Of a DNA stretch of 64,000 bases, positions 22,545 to 29,992 are shown piece by piece; position 1 is the stretch's first letter; every line of letters starts with the position of its first letter. The translations under genes and the position numbers were made by a program. Location of the stretch: positions 1 through 64,000 of the forward strand of contig JAHBVJ010000019.1 in assembly GCA_019637615.1 (NCBI GenBank), in the 5' to 3' direction. The notes below the pieces were generated by a model that was given only the letters and a program-made list of their open reading frames with translations, was not told the origin of the DNA and made no database searches. Source of the DNA: Anaerolineae bacterium. GTDB taxonomy: Bacteria; Chloroflexota; Anaerolineae; Aggregatilineales; UBA2796.

Positions 22545-24032
22545 ATGGTACATATTAAACTCCACTTGAGTGAATGGGAATACGAGCCAAATAATCAGCT
22601 TGGACAGGATGGCGGCTTCGGCGCAGTATTTGTGGGACGAAACACGACGCACAACAATGTTGCAATCAAGCGCCTTCATCTTAGGGCAAACGACCTAGCG
22701 CATCGAGAACTCAAAATCGCAAATGTATTGGTTCAAAGAAATCTGAAACACGTGATACCTGTGCTAGACGCGGGACAAGACGCAGACTCCGATGCATATT
22801 TTATCGTCATGGCACTAGCTGAAAAAAGCCTTCAACAGGAAATCAATAATCAAGCTGTGATAAATGATCTGGATGCTGTGCATATTTTGAAGGATATTGT
22901 GGCAGGACTTCAAGAAGTCTCAGACATCGTGCATAGAGACCTAAAACCAGCAAACGTCTTATATCATGAAGGTCACTGGAAGCTAGCAGACTTTGGTATC
23001 GCCCGTTTTGTTGAAGATTCTACCTCACTTAATACTCTGAACGGCTTTCTAAGCCGAGATTATGCATCACCTGAGCAATGGCGGATTGAACATACAATTC
23101 CTGCAACTGACGTTTATGCTCTTGGCTGTATTGGATATGCATTGCTAACTGGTAAGCCACCTTATACTGGTTTCTCAAGAGAAGATTACAAAAAGCAGCA
23201 TCTGACTGGAACCCCAATACCGCTACCGGAAAAACACCCTGCTCAACTTCGCTCGTTGTTGACTACAATGCTGAGAAAAGAGCCAGCAACCCGTCCCACA
23301 TTAACAAGAATAAGACAGCAACTTGAAGATATCGCTTCGGGTATTCCGAAATCACTTCAAAATACTGGGTTTCAAGCGTTAGCTCAAGCTGGCGTGGATG
23401 CTGCGCAATATGCTGTTGCGCAGGACGCAGCGCAAATTGATCGGCAAACGAAACAACAATCACGGACAAGATTATTGCAAGCGGCTATTCCAATTCTTGA
23501 TACTATGGTTGAGACACTTTTTGAAAGGGTAATACAGGTTGCACCTACAGCAGAACGTATTCAAACACGCACAACCAAAAATCAGGCAATTAGGCTTGGT
23601 TCTGCATTACTTGAGATCGAGTTACTCAATAATGGAGTATTAATCTCTGAAGATGCATTCGAGCGCTCTGGGTGGGATGTTGTAGTTGGAGCACAAATAC
23701 AGGTACAGCAATCGTCTCCTAGACCGTATGAATGGGGCGGAAATCTCTGGTACACGAATTTAGGAACAAATTCGGAGTATCGATGGTGGGAAGTTATTTA
23801 TATGTCTCATCCACTTTCGCGAACAAGGCGTTCATTTGAACCATTTGCTGTAGATGATATTGAGGATGCTGATCGGGCAGCTTCACCCATTATGGACACG
23901 ATTCAGTTTGCGGCAAAGCCCAGACCAATCGATGATGAAAATCTTGATGAATTTTGCGCGAGGTGGGCAGAATTATTGGCAAAAGCATATCGTGGGCAAC
24001 TTACTCATCCATCTTATTTGCCTCTCGATTAG
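22545..24032 (+). CDS. Ser/Thr protein kinase with unknown C-terminal domain
   Basis: 495 residues. Kinase domain about 10-265: glycine loop LGQDGGFGAVFVG, NVAIKRLHLR (ATP Lys), IVHRDLKPANVLYHE (catalytic Asp), KLADFGIARFV (Mg-binding Asp) and DYASPEQWR, TDVYALGCIGYALLTGKPPY. After an Ala/Gln-rich helix (about 285-330) a second domain of about 160 residues (QAIRLGSALLEIELLNNGVL, YEWGGNLWYTNLG, RWWEVIYM) is unknown and ends in an acidic-aromatic tail. No membrane segment or PASTA repeat, unlike housekeeping kinases. It is followed 13 nt later by a 107-aa gene. Kinases with such partners in mobile elements are often abortive-infection systems; that is inferred from position. Confidence 0.87.
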   Translation: MVHIKLHLSEWEYEPNNQLGQDGGFGAVFVGRNTTHNNVAIKRLHLRANDLAHRELKIANVLVQRNLKHVIPVLDAGQDADSDAYFIVMALAEKSLQQEINNQAVINDLDAVHILKDIVAGLQEVSDIVHRDLKPANVLYHEGHWKLADFGIARFVEDSTSLNTLNGFLSRDYASPEQWRIEHTIPATDVYALGCIGYALLTGKPPYTGFSREDYKKQHLTGTPIPLPEKHPAQLRSLLTTMLRKEPATRPTLTRIRQQLEDIASGIPKSLQNTGFQALAQAGVDAAQYAVAQDAAQIDRQTKQQSRTRLLQAAIPILDTMVETLFERVIQVAPTAERIQTRTTKNQAIRLGSALLEIELLNNGVLISEDAFERSGWDVVVGAQIQVQQSSPRPYEWGGNLWYTNLGTNSEYRWWEVIYMSHPLSRTRRSFEPFAVDDIEDADRAASPIMDTIQFAAKPRPIDDENLDEFCARWAELLAKAYRGQLTHPSYLPLD

Positions 24033-24045
24033 CAGATAAGGGTAG

Positions 24046-24369
24046 TTGAACATCTTGGAATATGATATTTCAAAGCAAACAATTTTCGTTGCCGTTAATA
24101 ATCATAGTACGGCAACAGGTATCCCACCACATATAAATACTGCTATTTCAGGACAGTATTACGGCTACTTCCAGAATGAACATGGAGAGCAGTTCATTTT
24201 TGTCTATGAACGTGAATCAAAGAAAGGTTCGCTTTGGTGTGGAGATTATGATTGGGAAAGACCTGTTGCTGTAATCGATGGTGATGCTCCTGAACTAATT
24301 TTGGGGAAGGCTGAACGGCTATGGCTTGCATCATGCTGGATGGCCGCGACAGAATTTGAGACCAGCTAA
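24046..24369 (+). CDS. Hypothetical 107-residue partner of the kinase
   Basis: Begins at TTG 24046 after AAGGGTAG (LEYDISKQTIFVAVNN...). Contains QYYGYFQNEHGEQFIFVYER, LWCGDYDWERPVAVIDGDAP and a helical end ERLWLASCWMAATEFETS. It reads as a compact alpha/beta protein; no family recognised. The 13-nt gap to the kinase gene and shared direction make a two-gene unit. A 10-bp inverted repeat follows 8 nt after the stop. Confidence 0.6.
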   Translation: MNILEYDISKQTIFVAVNNHSTATGIPPHINTAISGQYYGYFQNEHGEQFIFVYERESKKGSLWCGDYDWERPVAVIDGDAPELILGKAERLWLASCWMAATEFETS

Positions 24370-24377
24370 TACGGAAG

Positions 24378-24404
24378 TGGTGGATGACGTGGTATCATCC
24401 ACCA
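24378..24404. repeat. 10-bp perfect inverted repeat at the presumed element/chromosome border
   Basis: TGGTGGATGA (24378-24387) and TCATCCACCA (24395-24404) enclose a 7-nt loop. It follows the kinase-partner stop by 8 nt. There is no T-run, so it may be a weak terminator, a binding site or a recombination site. Confidence 0.5.
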
Positions 24405-24722
24405 GCGGTTGCCGATTAGTTGACCTTTCGGGAGTACGGCGGGACAAGTTTTACCTTGATTTTGTGCGTGTTAGCGCGCGTGTCCGAGTCCCTTAGTGCC
24501 CATACGCGTACATACGGGTCTACTTCAACCGGAGTAAACCCGTTTCTGTTATTTCTAGGCAGCACACCAAAAGTCTCACTGGCGTTGTATATTCCCTACA
24601 CAGGTCATCACCCTTCTTTCCTAGACACGGTTATAATTTATCAGTACCGCTCTCGCCAGCTCTCAACTACCTAGCGATAGCTTTCTACAATTAACCACAA
24701 CATATTTAAGGAAGAAGACCTG
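24405..24722. other. Gap at the change from mobile element to chromosome
   Basis: No gene supported: an 84-codon plus frame at 24420 has no ribosome site or protein-like pattern. Short palindromic words (CCCATACGCG/TACGCGTACAT) are seen but no tRNA fragment or att repeat. Confidence 0.35.
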
Positions 24723-25724
24723 ATGACAAAGATTGCCTTGATCGGGGCAGGTGGAATGGCACGCCATCACTTGCCCGTGATGATCGAAAAAGGCGCGGAC
24801 ATCACCGTTATTTGCGAACCGTCCGCCACCAATTACGAACTCACCCTCGAAAAACTCGAAAAACTTGGCGTGCCTCCTCCACCCAACGAACCCGTGCTTG
24901 AAGACATGCTCGCCAAGTATGCCAAAGACCTTGAGGCGGTCTTCATCGTCACTCCGCACGCCTACCACTTTACACAAGCCAAACTGTGCATGGAAGCTGG
25001 CTTGGATGTCCTGCTCGAAAAGCCGATGGTCATGAACGCACAAGAAGCCATCAGCCTGATTGATGTCCGTGACAAAACTGGCAAATTACTCGTCGTGGCC
25101 TTTCAAGGTGGTCTCTCCCCACAGATTCGCGAAGCCACCCGCCTGATCAAGTCCGGCGAACTTGGTGAGCTGATGACCGTGAATGGCATGGTCTGGCAAG
25201 GCTGGAAAAGCGGAACAGCCAACACATGGCGGCAGCAGCCAGAACTCGCTGGCGGCGGCTTCCTCTTCGATTCCGGTGCGCACATGCTCAATACGGTCTG
25301 TACCCTCGTTGGCGAAGACTTCGCAACTGTCGCCGCGTGGACGGACAACCGTGGCACCCCTGTTGACATCAATGGTGTGGTGATGGGGCGGCTGAAGTCG
25401 GGGGCGCTGGTCACGATCAATGGTTGTGGCGACACCATTCGTGCCATGGAAACGCAAATTAATGTGATGTTGACCGGGGGTGTTATTCATACCGGCATCT
25501 GGGGCGAAAAACTGTTCATCCGTCGTGAAGGCGATGCCGATTACGTCCCCGCCAACTTGCCACCGATGCGTGGCGCATGGGAACAATTCTTGCAGGTGCG
25601 CGCCGGAGAAATCCCCAACCCGTGCCCGCCCGAAGTCGGGTTACGCATGGCAAAACTCTGGGATGCGATTGTCGAATCTGCCAGCAAAGACGGTCAACCC
25701 GTCCGCCCCTTAGGGACAGCCTAA
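24723..25724 (+). CDS. Gfo/Idh/MocA-family oxidoreductase
   Basis: 333 residues. N-terminal Rossmann fold with KIALIGAGGMARHHLPVM (NAD(P)-binding G-x-G-x-x-x-H-H), AVFIVTPHAYHF, and the family EKP motif DVLLEKPMVMNAQEA (catalytic Lys of E-K-P). The C-terminal domain carries the family's GG-x-x-x-D-x-G-x-H pattern as GGGFLFDSGAHMLNTV. These enzymes oxidise or reduce sugars and inositols. AAGGA lies 8 nt before the ATG. The next gene is a sugar isomerase/epimerase of the TIM-barrel type 61 nt downstream, a pairing usual in sugar or inositol degradation operons. Substrate not determinable. Confidence 0.9.
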   Translation: MTKIALIGAGGMARHHLPVMIEKGADITVICEPSATNYELTLEKLEKLGVPPPPNEPVLEDMLAKYAKDLEAVFIVTPHAYHFTQAKLCMEAGLDVLLEKPMVMNAQEAISLIDVRDKTGKLLVVAFQGGLSPQIREATRLIKSGELGELMTVNGMVWQGWKSGTANTWRQQPELAGGGFLFDSGAHMLNTVCTLVGEDFATVAAWTDNRGTPVDINGVVMGRLKSGALVTINGCGDTIRAMETQINVMLTGGVIHTGIWGEKLFIRREGDADYVPANLPPMRGAWEQFLQVRAGEIPNPCPPEVGLRMAKLWDAIVESASKDGQPVRPLGTA

Positions 25725-25785
25725 AGGTACTAGGCACGCCGATCAATAATAGGGTTACTTCATTAATAACATAGGAGCACGCTAC

Positions 25786-26655
25786 GTGAAAACAGCAACT
25801 GGTAAGTTCCCACTTGGATGGCGCAGACGCAACTTCGCATGGGAACAAGATGGTGAAGGGGTGATTCGATGGGCGAAAGAAAACGATCTTGAAGTCATCG
25901 ACCTCGGTCGCGATACCCACACCGCAGCCAAACCCTTCATAGACGCAGGCTTGCGCATCGGTACGGCGGATTTGGTGGTCTGGGAAGCCATGATCTCGCC
26001 GGATGCCGGGAAACGTAAAGAGGCCGTCGCTAAAAATGCCGACTACATCCAAGCCTGTGTGAAGGCAGGGGCGAATGTCTTCTTCATCTGCATGTTGCCA
26101 GAAGACAAATCCCGATCCCGTCAAGAAAACTTTGGCTACATGGTCGAGAGTTATCGTGCATTGAGACCCGTCTTTGAAGAAAATAACGCTTATCTGGCGA
26201 TTGAAGGTTGGCCCGGCCCCGGTTCACTCGTATGTACGCCGGAAACTTACCGCGCCTTCATCGAACAGGTCGGCTCTCCCAACATGGGCGTAAACTATGA
26301 CCCCTCGCATCTCGTGCGCATGGGCATCGACTCGATTCGCTTCCTGCGTGAGTTTGTTAGCCATGTTTTCCATGTTCATGGCAAAGATACCATGCTCATC
26401 GAGGAGAATCTTTACCAGTACGGCAATCTACAAGACCCCACGTTCGGTGTCCCCTACAACTATGGCGGCATGAACTGGCGGTACACCATCCCCGGTCATG
26501 GCCTTTCCGACTGGAAAACCATTCTGAATATGCTGGCTGACAGTGGCTACAAAGGCTGCGTCAGCATCGAACTAGAAGATCACTTCTATAACGATACCGA
26601 ATATGATCAAAAGCAAGGCGTCCTCCAAGGCGTGAAATTCCTCGCCGGATCATAG
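25786..26655 (+). CDS. Sugar phosphate isomerase/epimerase (xylose-isomerase-like TIM barrel)
   Basis: 289 residues from GTG 25786, with AGGAG 8 nt upstream. Pattern of the AP-endonuclease-2/xylose-isomerase superfamily: repeated strands with metal ligands in LAIEGWPGPGSLVCTPETY (Glu), MGVNYDPSHLVRMGID (Asp and His), HVFHVHGKDT (His) and CVSIELEDHFYND (Glu). Acts with the upstream Gfo/Idh/MocA enzyme, probably interconverting keto and aldo forms of a sugar or inositol derivative. A hairpin with a T-rich tail follows at 26673-26702. Confidence 0.88.
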   Translation: MKTATGKFPLGWRRRNFAWEQDGEGVIRWAKENDLEVIDLGRDTHTAAKPFIDAGLRIGTADLVVWEAMISPDAGKRKEAVAKNADYIQACVKAGANVFFICMLPEDKSRSRQENFGYMVESYRALRPVFEENNAYLAIEGWPGPGSLVCTPETYRAFIEQVGSPNMGVNYDPSHLVRMGIDSIRFLREFVSHVFHVHGKDTMLIEENLYQYGNLQDPTFGVPYNYGGMNWRYTIPGHGLSDWKTILNMLADSGYKGCVSIELEDHFYNDTEYDQKQGVLQGVKFLAGS

Positions 26656-26672
26656 CTCACGGCTACGTAGGA

Positions 26673-26706
26673 GAGCCGATCTCACTAAAGGTCGGTTCTT
26701 CTGCAT
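26673..26706 (+). terminator. Probable rho-independent terminator after the isomerase gene
   Basis: GAGCCGA pairs with TCGGTTC (one G-T) around a 12-nt loop and is followed by TTCTTCTGCATTT, on the plus strand. Confidence 0.5.
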
Positions 26707-26773
26707 TTAGACCTGAGATGCGATATTCCCATGAGGCATCAACGCTACAGTTCACAAGATGGCAAGGTTAAGT

Positions 26774-27535
26774 ATGGATTGGATATTAGCAGCGCACGTT
26801 GCTGAAGGCGCGGCGCGGGCAGCCGGTGGCATCGCCCGCCGTGCCTTTTACCTACCACGGCAAGTAAGTTATAAGCAGGGTGATGAACCCGTCACCGAAA
26901 CTGACCGCGAAATAGAGCGCTTCGTGACACAGCTACTTCAAGCCTCGTTCCCGGAGACGCGCATCATCGGTGAGGAGGGCGCAAACATCGGCAGCGGTAG
27001 TACGCCGATCTGGTGGATCGATCCGATTGACGGCACCTTCTTCTTCGCGCGCGGCGTACCACAGTTTTCGATCAGCATCGGGTGTGCCGACGCTGACGGT
27101 AAGATGATGGTCGGTGTGGTCTACGATCCGATGTTTGACGAATGTTTCTGCGCGGTACGCGGACATGGCGCGACTTGTAACGGGGAACCAATCCACGTTT
27201 CAGCAGTCACCCAACTGCGGACAGCGCTCGTCTCCAACAACAGTAATTTAGTGCCGGAATGGACGACGATGCTGCCCCTCTGCCGGACAATCGCGCGTAC
27301 AGGCTCCGCCGCCATCAGTTTGTGTTATGTCGCCAACGGGCGCTTCGATGCCTACTGGCAGCATAACTTGTCGGCGTGGGACGTAGCAGCGGGCACACTG
27401 ATCGCGGAAGAAGCTGGGGCTACCGTGACGACGTATGACGGTTCACCGCTGAAGGTGAGCAATCCGGCGAATATGCTTGTCACCAACGGTCATTTGCATC
27501 AAGCGGTGTCGCAGCACCTCACACAGCTAACTTGA
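26774..27535 (+). CDS. Inositol monophosphatase family protein
   Basis: 253 residues from ATG 26774 (CAAGG 6 nt upstream); ATG 26759 is in frame too. Motifs of the Mg-dependent phosphatase family: GDEPVTETDREIE, RIIGEEGAN, the metal site WWIDPIDGTFFFARGVPQFS (D-P-x-D-G-T) and the closing motif LSAWDVAAGTLIAEEAGA (W-D-x-A-[AG]). It removes phosphate from inositol-1-phosphate, or related substrates such as histidinol phosphate or PAP. Single gene, its own hairpin follows at 27548-27572. Confidence 0.9.
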   Translation: MDWILAAHVAEGAARAAGGIARRAFYLPRQVSYKQGDEPVTETDREIERFVTQLLQASFPETRIIGEEGANIGSGSTPIWWIDPIDGTFFFARGVPQFSISIGCADADGKMMVGVVYDPMFDECFCAVRGHGATCNGEPIHVSAVTQLRTALVSNNSNLVPEWTTMLPLCRTIARTGSAAISLCYVANGRFDAYWQHNLSAWDVAAGTLIAEEAGATVTTYDGSPLKVSNPANMLVTNGHLHQAVSQHLTQLT

Positions 27536-27547
27536 TGCGTTGCAAGC

Positions 27548-27572
27548 GGCGGAGCGGAACGTGCGCTCCGCC
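27548..27572. terminator. GC-rich hairpin after the inositol phosphatase gene
   Basis: GGCGGAGCG and CGCTCCGCC (9 bp) around a 7-nt loop, without a T-run; may act as a terminator or RNA stabiliser. Confidence 0.4.
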
Positions 27573-27688
27573 ATATACATACGCAACCATCGGTGTCACA
27601 CATGACAGACAGCCTTTCTTAGTAGCACACTTTTGCGCCGCCTGTATACTTTATTGCTATCGTATCCCATCCGCTTGGGAGGCTAACA

Positions 27689-28264
27689 ATGAGCAGTATT
27701 GAGAAGGCCACGCAAACGCAGCTTAAGAACATCCAGACTAAGACAGGCAAATCGCTCGAAGAACTGAGTGAGATCGCACGCCAAAGTGGTCTCACCAAAC
27801 ACAGTGAGCTGCGGGATATGTTCAAGCAGACATTGGGGCTTGGACACGGCGATGCCAATGCCTTAGTGCATCATGTGTTGCAGTCCGATGGCGTGCGCGC
27901 GGCACAATCAGTAAACGCTACGACAGAGGATGTAGTAGATGGGATTTACGTGGGTGCGAAGGCAACCCTGCGCCCGATTCATGACAAGCTGATGGCGGTG
28001 ATTAACGGGTTCGGGTCGTTCGAGATCGCACCGAAGAAGGGTTACCTCAGTCTGCGTCGCAAGAAGCAATTCACGATGATCGGGCCGACGACAAACAGCC
28101 GTGTCGAGGTTGGTCTGAACATGAAAGGTGTGGAACCAACCGCTCGCTTGGTGGCAATGCCCGCTGGCAGCATGTGCCAGTACACGGTCAAGGTGACCGA
28201 TGCCGATCAGGTGGACGATGAACTCATCACGTGGCTCAAGCTGGCCTACGACAGCGCAGGCTAA
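27689..28264 (+). CDS. DUF4287/DUF5655 domain protein
   Basis: 191 residues. The N-terminus (MSSIEKATQTQLKNIQTKTG, KSLEELSEIARQSGLTKHSE, MFKQTLGLGHGDANALVHHV) matches DUF4287, and residues about 95-185 (PIHDKLMAVINGFGSFEIAP, KKGYLSLRRKKQFTMIGPTT, RVEVGLNMKG) match DUF5655. The two domains often occur together in a single protein of unknown function, which may handle small ligands or DNA. Single gene; start supported by GGGAGGCTAAC before the ATG. A GCTGCG/CGCAGC hairpin with a TTTT tail near 28280-28310 lies between it and the converging glycosyltransferase gene. Confidence 0.83.
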   Translation: MSSIEKATQTQLKNIQTKTGKSLEELSEIARQSGLTKHSELRDMFKQTLGLGHGDANALVHHVLQSDGVRAAQSVNATTEDVVDGIYVGAKATLRPIHDKLMAVINGFGSFEIAPKKGYLSLRRKKQFTMIGPTTNSRVEVGLNMKGVEPTARLVAMPAGSMCQYTVKVTDADQVDDELITWLKLAYDSAG

Positions 28265-28322
28265 TGGCAGTAACGACCATGCTGCGACATAGCTCGCCGC
28301 AGCACGGATTTTACATGAAAGG

Positions 28323-29075
28323 CTACTTCAATGGCAGATTGTTGTTAGGCGCGTAAGCAGTGAAGTGGCGCGCCAGCATCAGTTCTTGCCAAAGTGTGGA
28401 GAGTTCCTTGGCGGTATTAAAGATGTGCCGCCAACGGAAAAATTGAGAACGTCCATACGGGCGCGGGAAATGTGAAACATCGAGTTCTACGATATGAAAG
28501 TTATTGATCTCGATCTTTTTCACCATTTCGACACAAATCACACCGCTGTCGTGTGTTAGTTCAACCTTTTCGAAGATGCGCCGTCGCATAAGGCGAAAAT
28601 CACAATCGACGTCACGCACAGATAGTGCAAACATCTGCTTGACGGCGAAATGATACAGCCGCCCGATCACATGGCGGAGCAGCCCATCATTGCGATCGCG
28701 TTTGTAGCCCTGTACGAGATCGATACCCTCTTTCATCAGCGGATATAGCCGGAGTAAATCGTGGACATCGTACTGCGCGTCACCATCGGTATAGAAGATC
28801 AGGTCTTTGGTGGCGGCGGCAAACCCTGAACGCAAGGCACCACCATAGCCACGATTTTGAGGATGATGAATGATGCGCACATGGTCATAATCGGCAGCGA
28901 GGCGATCTAAGATTTCTGGCGTGTAATCACTGCTACCATCGTTAATGACAATAATCTCATAATCATCGGTAAGCTGTTCAAGCACGTTCATCGCTGCGAT
29001 CACCATACTCGCGATGGTGCCTGCATCATTGTAGGCGGGAAAAAAGGCACTGATACTCGGACGGACATTCTTCAT
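28323..29075 (-). CDS. Family 2 glycosyltransferase (DPM1/polyprenyl-phosphate type)
   Basis: 250 residues from ATG 29075, with AGGA 8 nt upstream. GT2 features: ISAFFPAYNDAGTIASMV, EIIVINDGSSDYTPEIL, HPQNRGYGGALRSGFAAATK, and DLIFYTDGDAQYDVHDLLRL, where D-x-D binds the metal and sugar nucleotide; VDCDFRLMRRRIF follows. No C-terminal membrane helices, so it is the soluble DPM type that makes polyprenyl-phosphate sugars for GT-C enzymes such as the 740-aa membrane protein downstream on the same strand. CCTTAA direct repeats 70 nt upstream suggest control by the OmpR-type regulator at 32393. Confidence 0.9.
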   Translation of the reverse strand: MKNVRPSISAFFPAYNDAGTIASMVIAAMNVLEQLTDDYEIIVINDGSSDYTPEILDRLAADYDHVRIIHHPQNRGYGGALRSGFAAATKDLIFYTDGDAQYDVHDLLRLYPLMKEGIDLVQGYKRDRNDGLLRHVIGRLYHFAVKQMFALSVRDVDCDFRLMRRRIFEKVELTHDSGVICVEMVKKIEINNFHIVELDVSHFPRPYGRSQFFRWRHIFNTAKELSTLWQELMLARHFTAYAPNNNLPLK

Positions 29076-29118
29076 GTCGGGGTTCCTGCAATCCTTTTCG
29101 ATCGTTACCACTAATGCA

Positions 29119-29161
29119 CCTTAATCGATTCGCTCAAATGGTGTCCTTAACTTCACCTTAA
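29119..29161. promoter_or_regulatory. CCTTAA direct repeats upstream of the glycosyltransferase gene
   Basis: CCTTAA at 29145-29150 and 29156-29161 (11-bp spacing, same face of the helix) and a third copy at 29119-29124. This is the spacing used by OmpR/PhoB-type regulators. The tandem pair lies about 70 nt before the ATG at 29075. Confidence 0.5.
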
Positions 29162-29225
29162 GATTGAGTATTGTAATAAAATGCGAACAACAAATTATAT
29201 GAAATTCATGGTTGAACATAATATG

Positions 29226-29975
29226 TCAAACGGGTTTGCGTGCTAGGCCAAATACTGAGACGCCGAGCGGGAAGCCGTGTCCACTGCCGATCCATGCGGC
29301 TTCGAGGCTGAGTATGCCGCGAAGCAGGTTATTGGCGAATGGTGGCAGCGGTTTCAAATCCGAGTCAGGCGATTGTCCGCGCTTCAATCGGATCTGTTGG
29401 CTCCAGCGAGATAGCCAAGCGATGGGCAGCAGCAGGGAATTGGCATATGTGAAATGGAGCGGTTCAAGCCCAACCAAGCTCAACTTACTGCGTAATTCAG
29501 CAAGCGTGTAACGGCGCACGCCATGCACTTTGGCATCGTGCGGGCCGCGTAGAGCATCGAGCGCGGGCAATCGGATCAAGACTATTCCTTGTGGGCGCAG
29601 TACCCGCGCAAATTCGGACAACGCGTGTACATCATCGATCACCTCCTGACAATACAGCACGTCGAACGACGTCACAACATCGAAAGTGCAATCCGCAATA
29701 GGTAGAGTTTCTACTGTTGCTTGGGCTACCACGCCGACATGAGTTTTCCGCGCGAAACTGAGTGCCAAAGTTGAGTAATCAATACCGTAGATACTGCCGA
29801 AGGCGTTGAGGAAGCTCAAGTTACCGCCCGTGCCACAACCCGCGTCGAGAATACGCAGATCACGGCGCTGCGGGAAGGCAATCGTGAGCAATCGCTCTGT
29901 GATGAGGCGCATCCCGCGATACCACCAGTGATCCGCTTCAGCGTGATACATCTCTACATAAGCTTCAGGTTCCAT
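29226..29975 (-). CDS. Class I SAM-dependent methyltransferase
   Basis: 249 residues. SAM-binding motif RILDAGCGTGGNLSFLNAFG, motif II-like YGIDYSTLALSFAR, FDVVTSFDVLYCQEVIDDVH and the strand VLRPQGIVLIRLPALDALRG. A Trp-rich N-terminus (EADHWWYRGMRLITERLL) is typical of methyltransferases in glycan gene clusters. Seventeen nt after the 740-aa membrane protein gene; likely co-transcribed. Substrate unknown, possibly a surface polysaccharide or lipid-linked sugar. Confidence 0.88.
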   Translation of the reverse strand: MEPEAYVEMYHAEADHWWYRGMRLITERLLTIAFPQRRDLRILDAGCGTGGNLSFLNAFGSIYGIDYSTLALSFARKTHVGVVAQATVETLPIADCTFDVVTSFDVLYCQEVIDDVHALSEFARVLRPQGIVLIRLPALDALRGPHDAKVHGVRRYTLAELRSKLSLVGLEPLHFTYANSLLLPIAWLSRWSQQIRLKRGQSPDSDLKPLPPFANNLLRGILSLEAAWIGSGHGFPLGVSVFGLARKPV

Positions 29976-29992
29976 CAGCGTCCATAGGTGTC

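Larger units (their letters stand above)
1..24370. mobile_element. Putative mobile element or integrated plasmid region (left end outside window)
   Basis: The genes here are typical of conjugative or integrative elements: serine recombinase, two replication-relaxation proteins, a large HerA/TraD-like ATPase, an AEP primase, an AAA ATPase with a ribbon-helix-helix partner, DUF2958, four toxin-antitoxin pairs and probable defence cargo. Gene density is uneven, several cargo genes are clearly AT-richer than their neighbours, and many genes look leaderless. After about 24,700 the content changes to metabolic and housekeeping genes. I see no flanking direct repeat or tRNA end that would mark an attachment site, so the right limit is set only by the change in gene content. 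It could also be several smaller islands side by side. Confidence 0.6.

Noticed and set aside
24420..24674. 84-codon plus frame in the border gap
   Set aside because: No ribosome site and no natural residue pattern.
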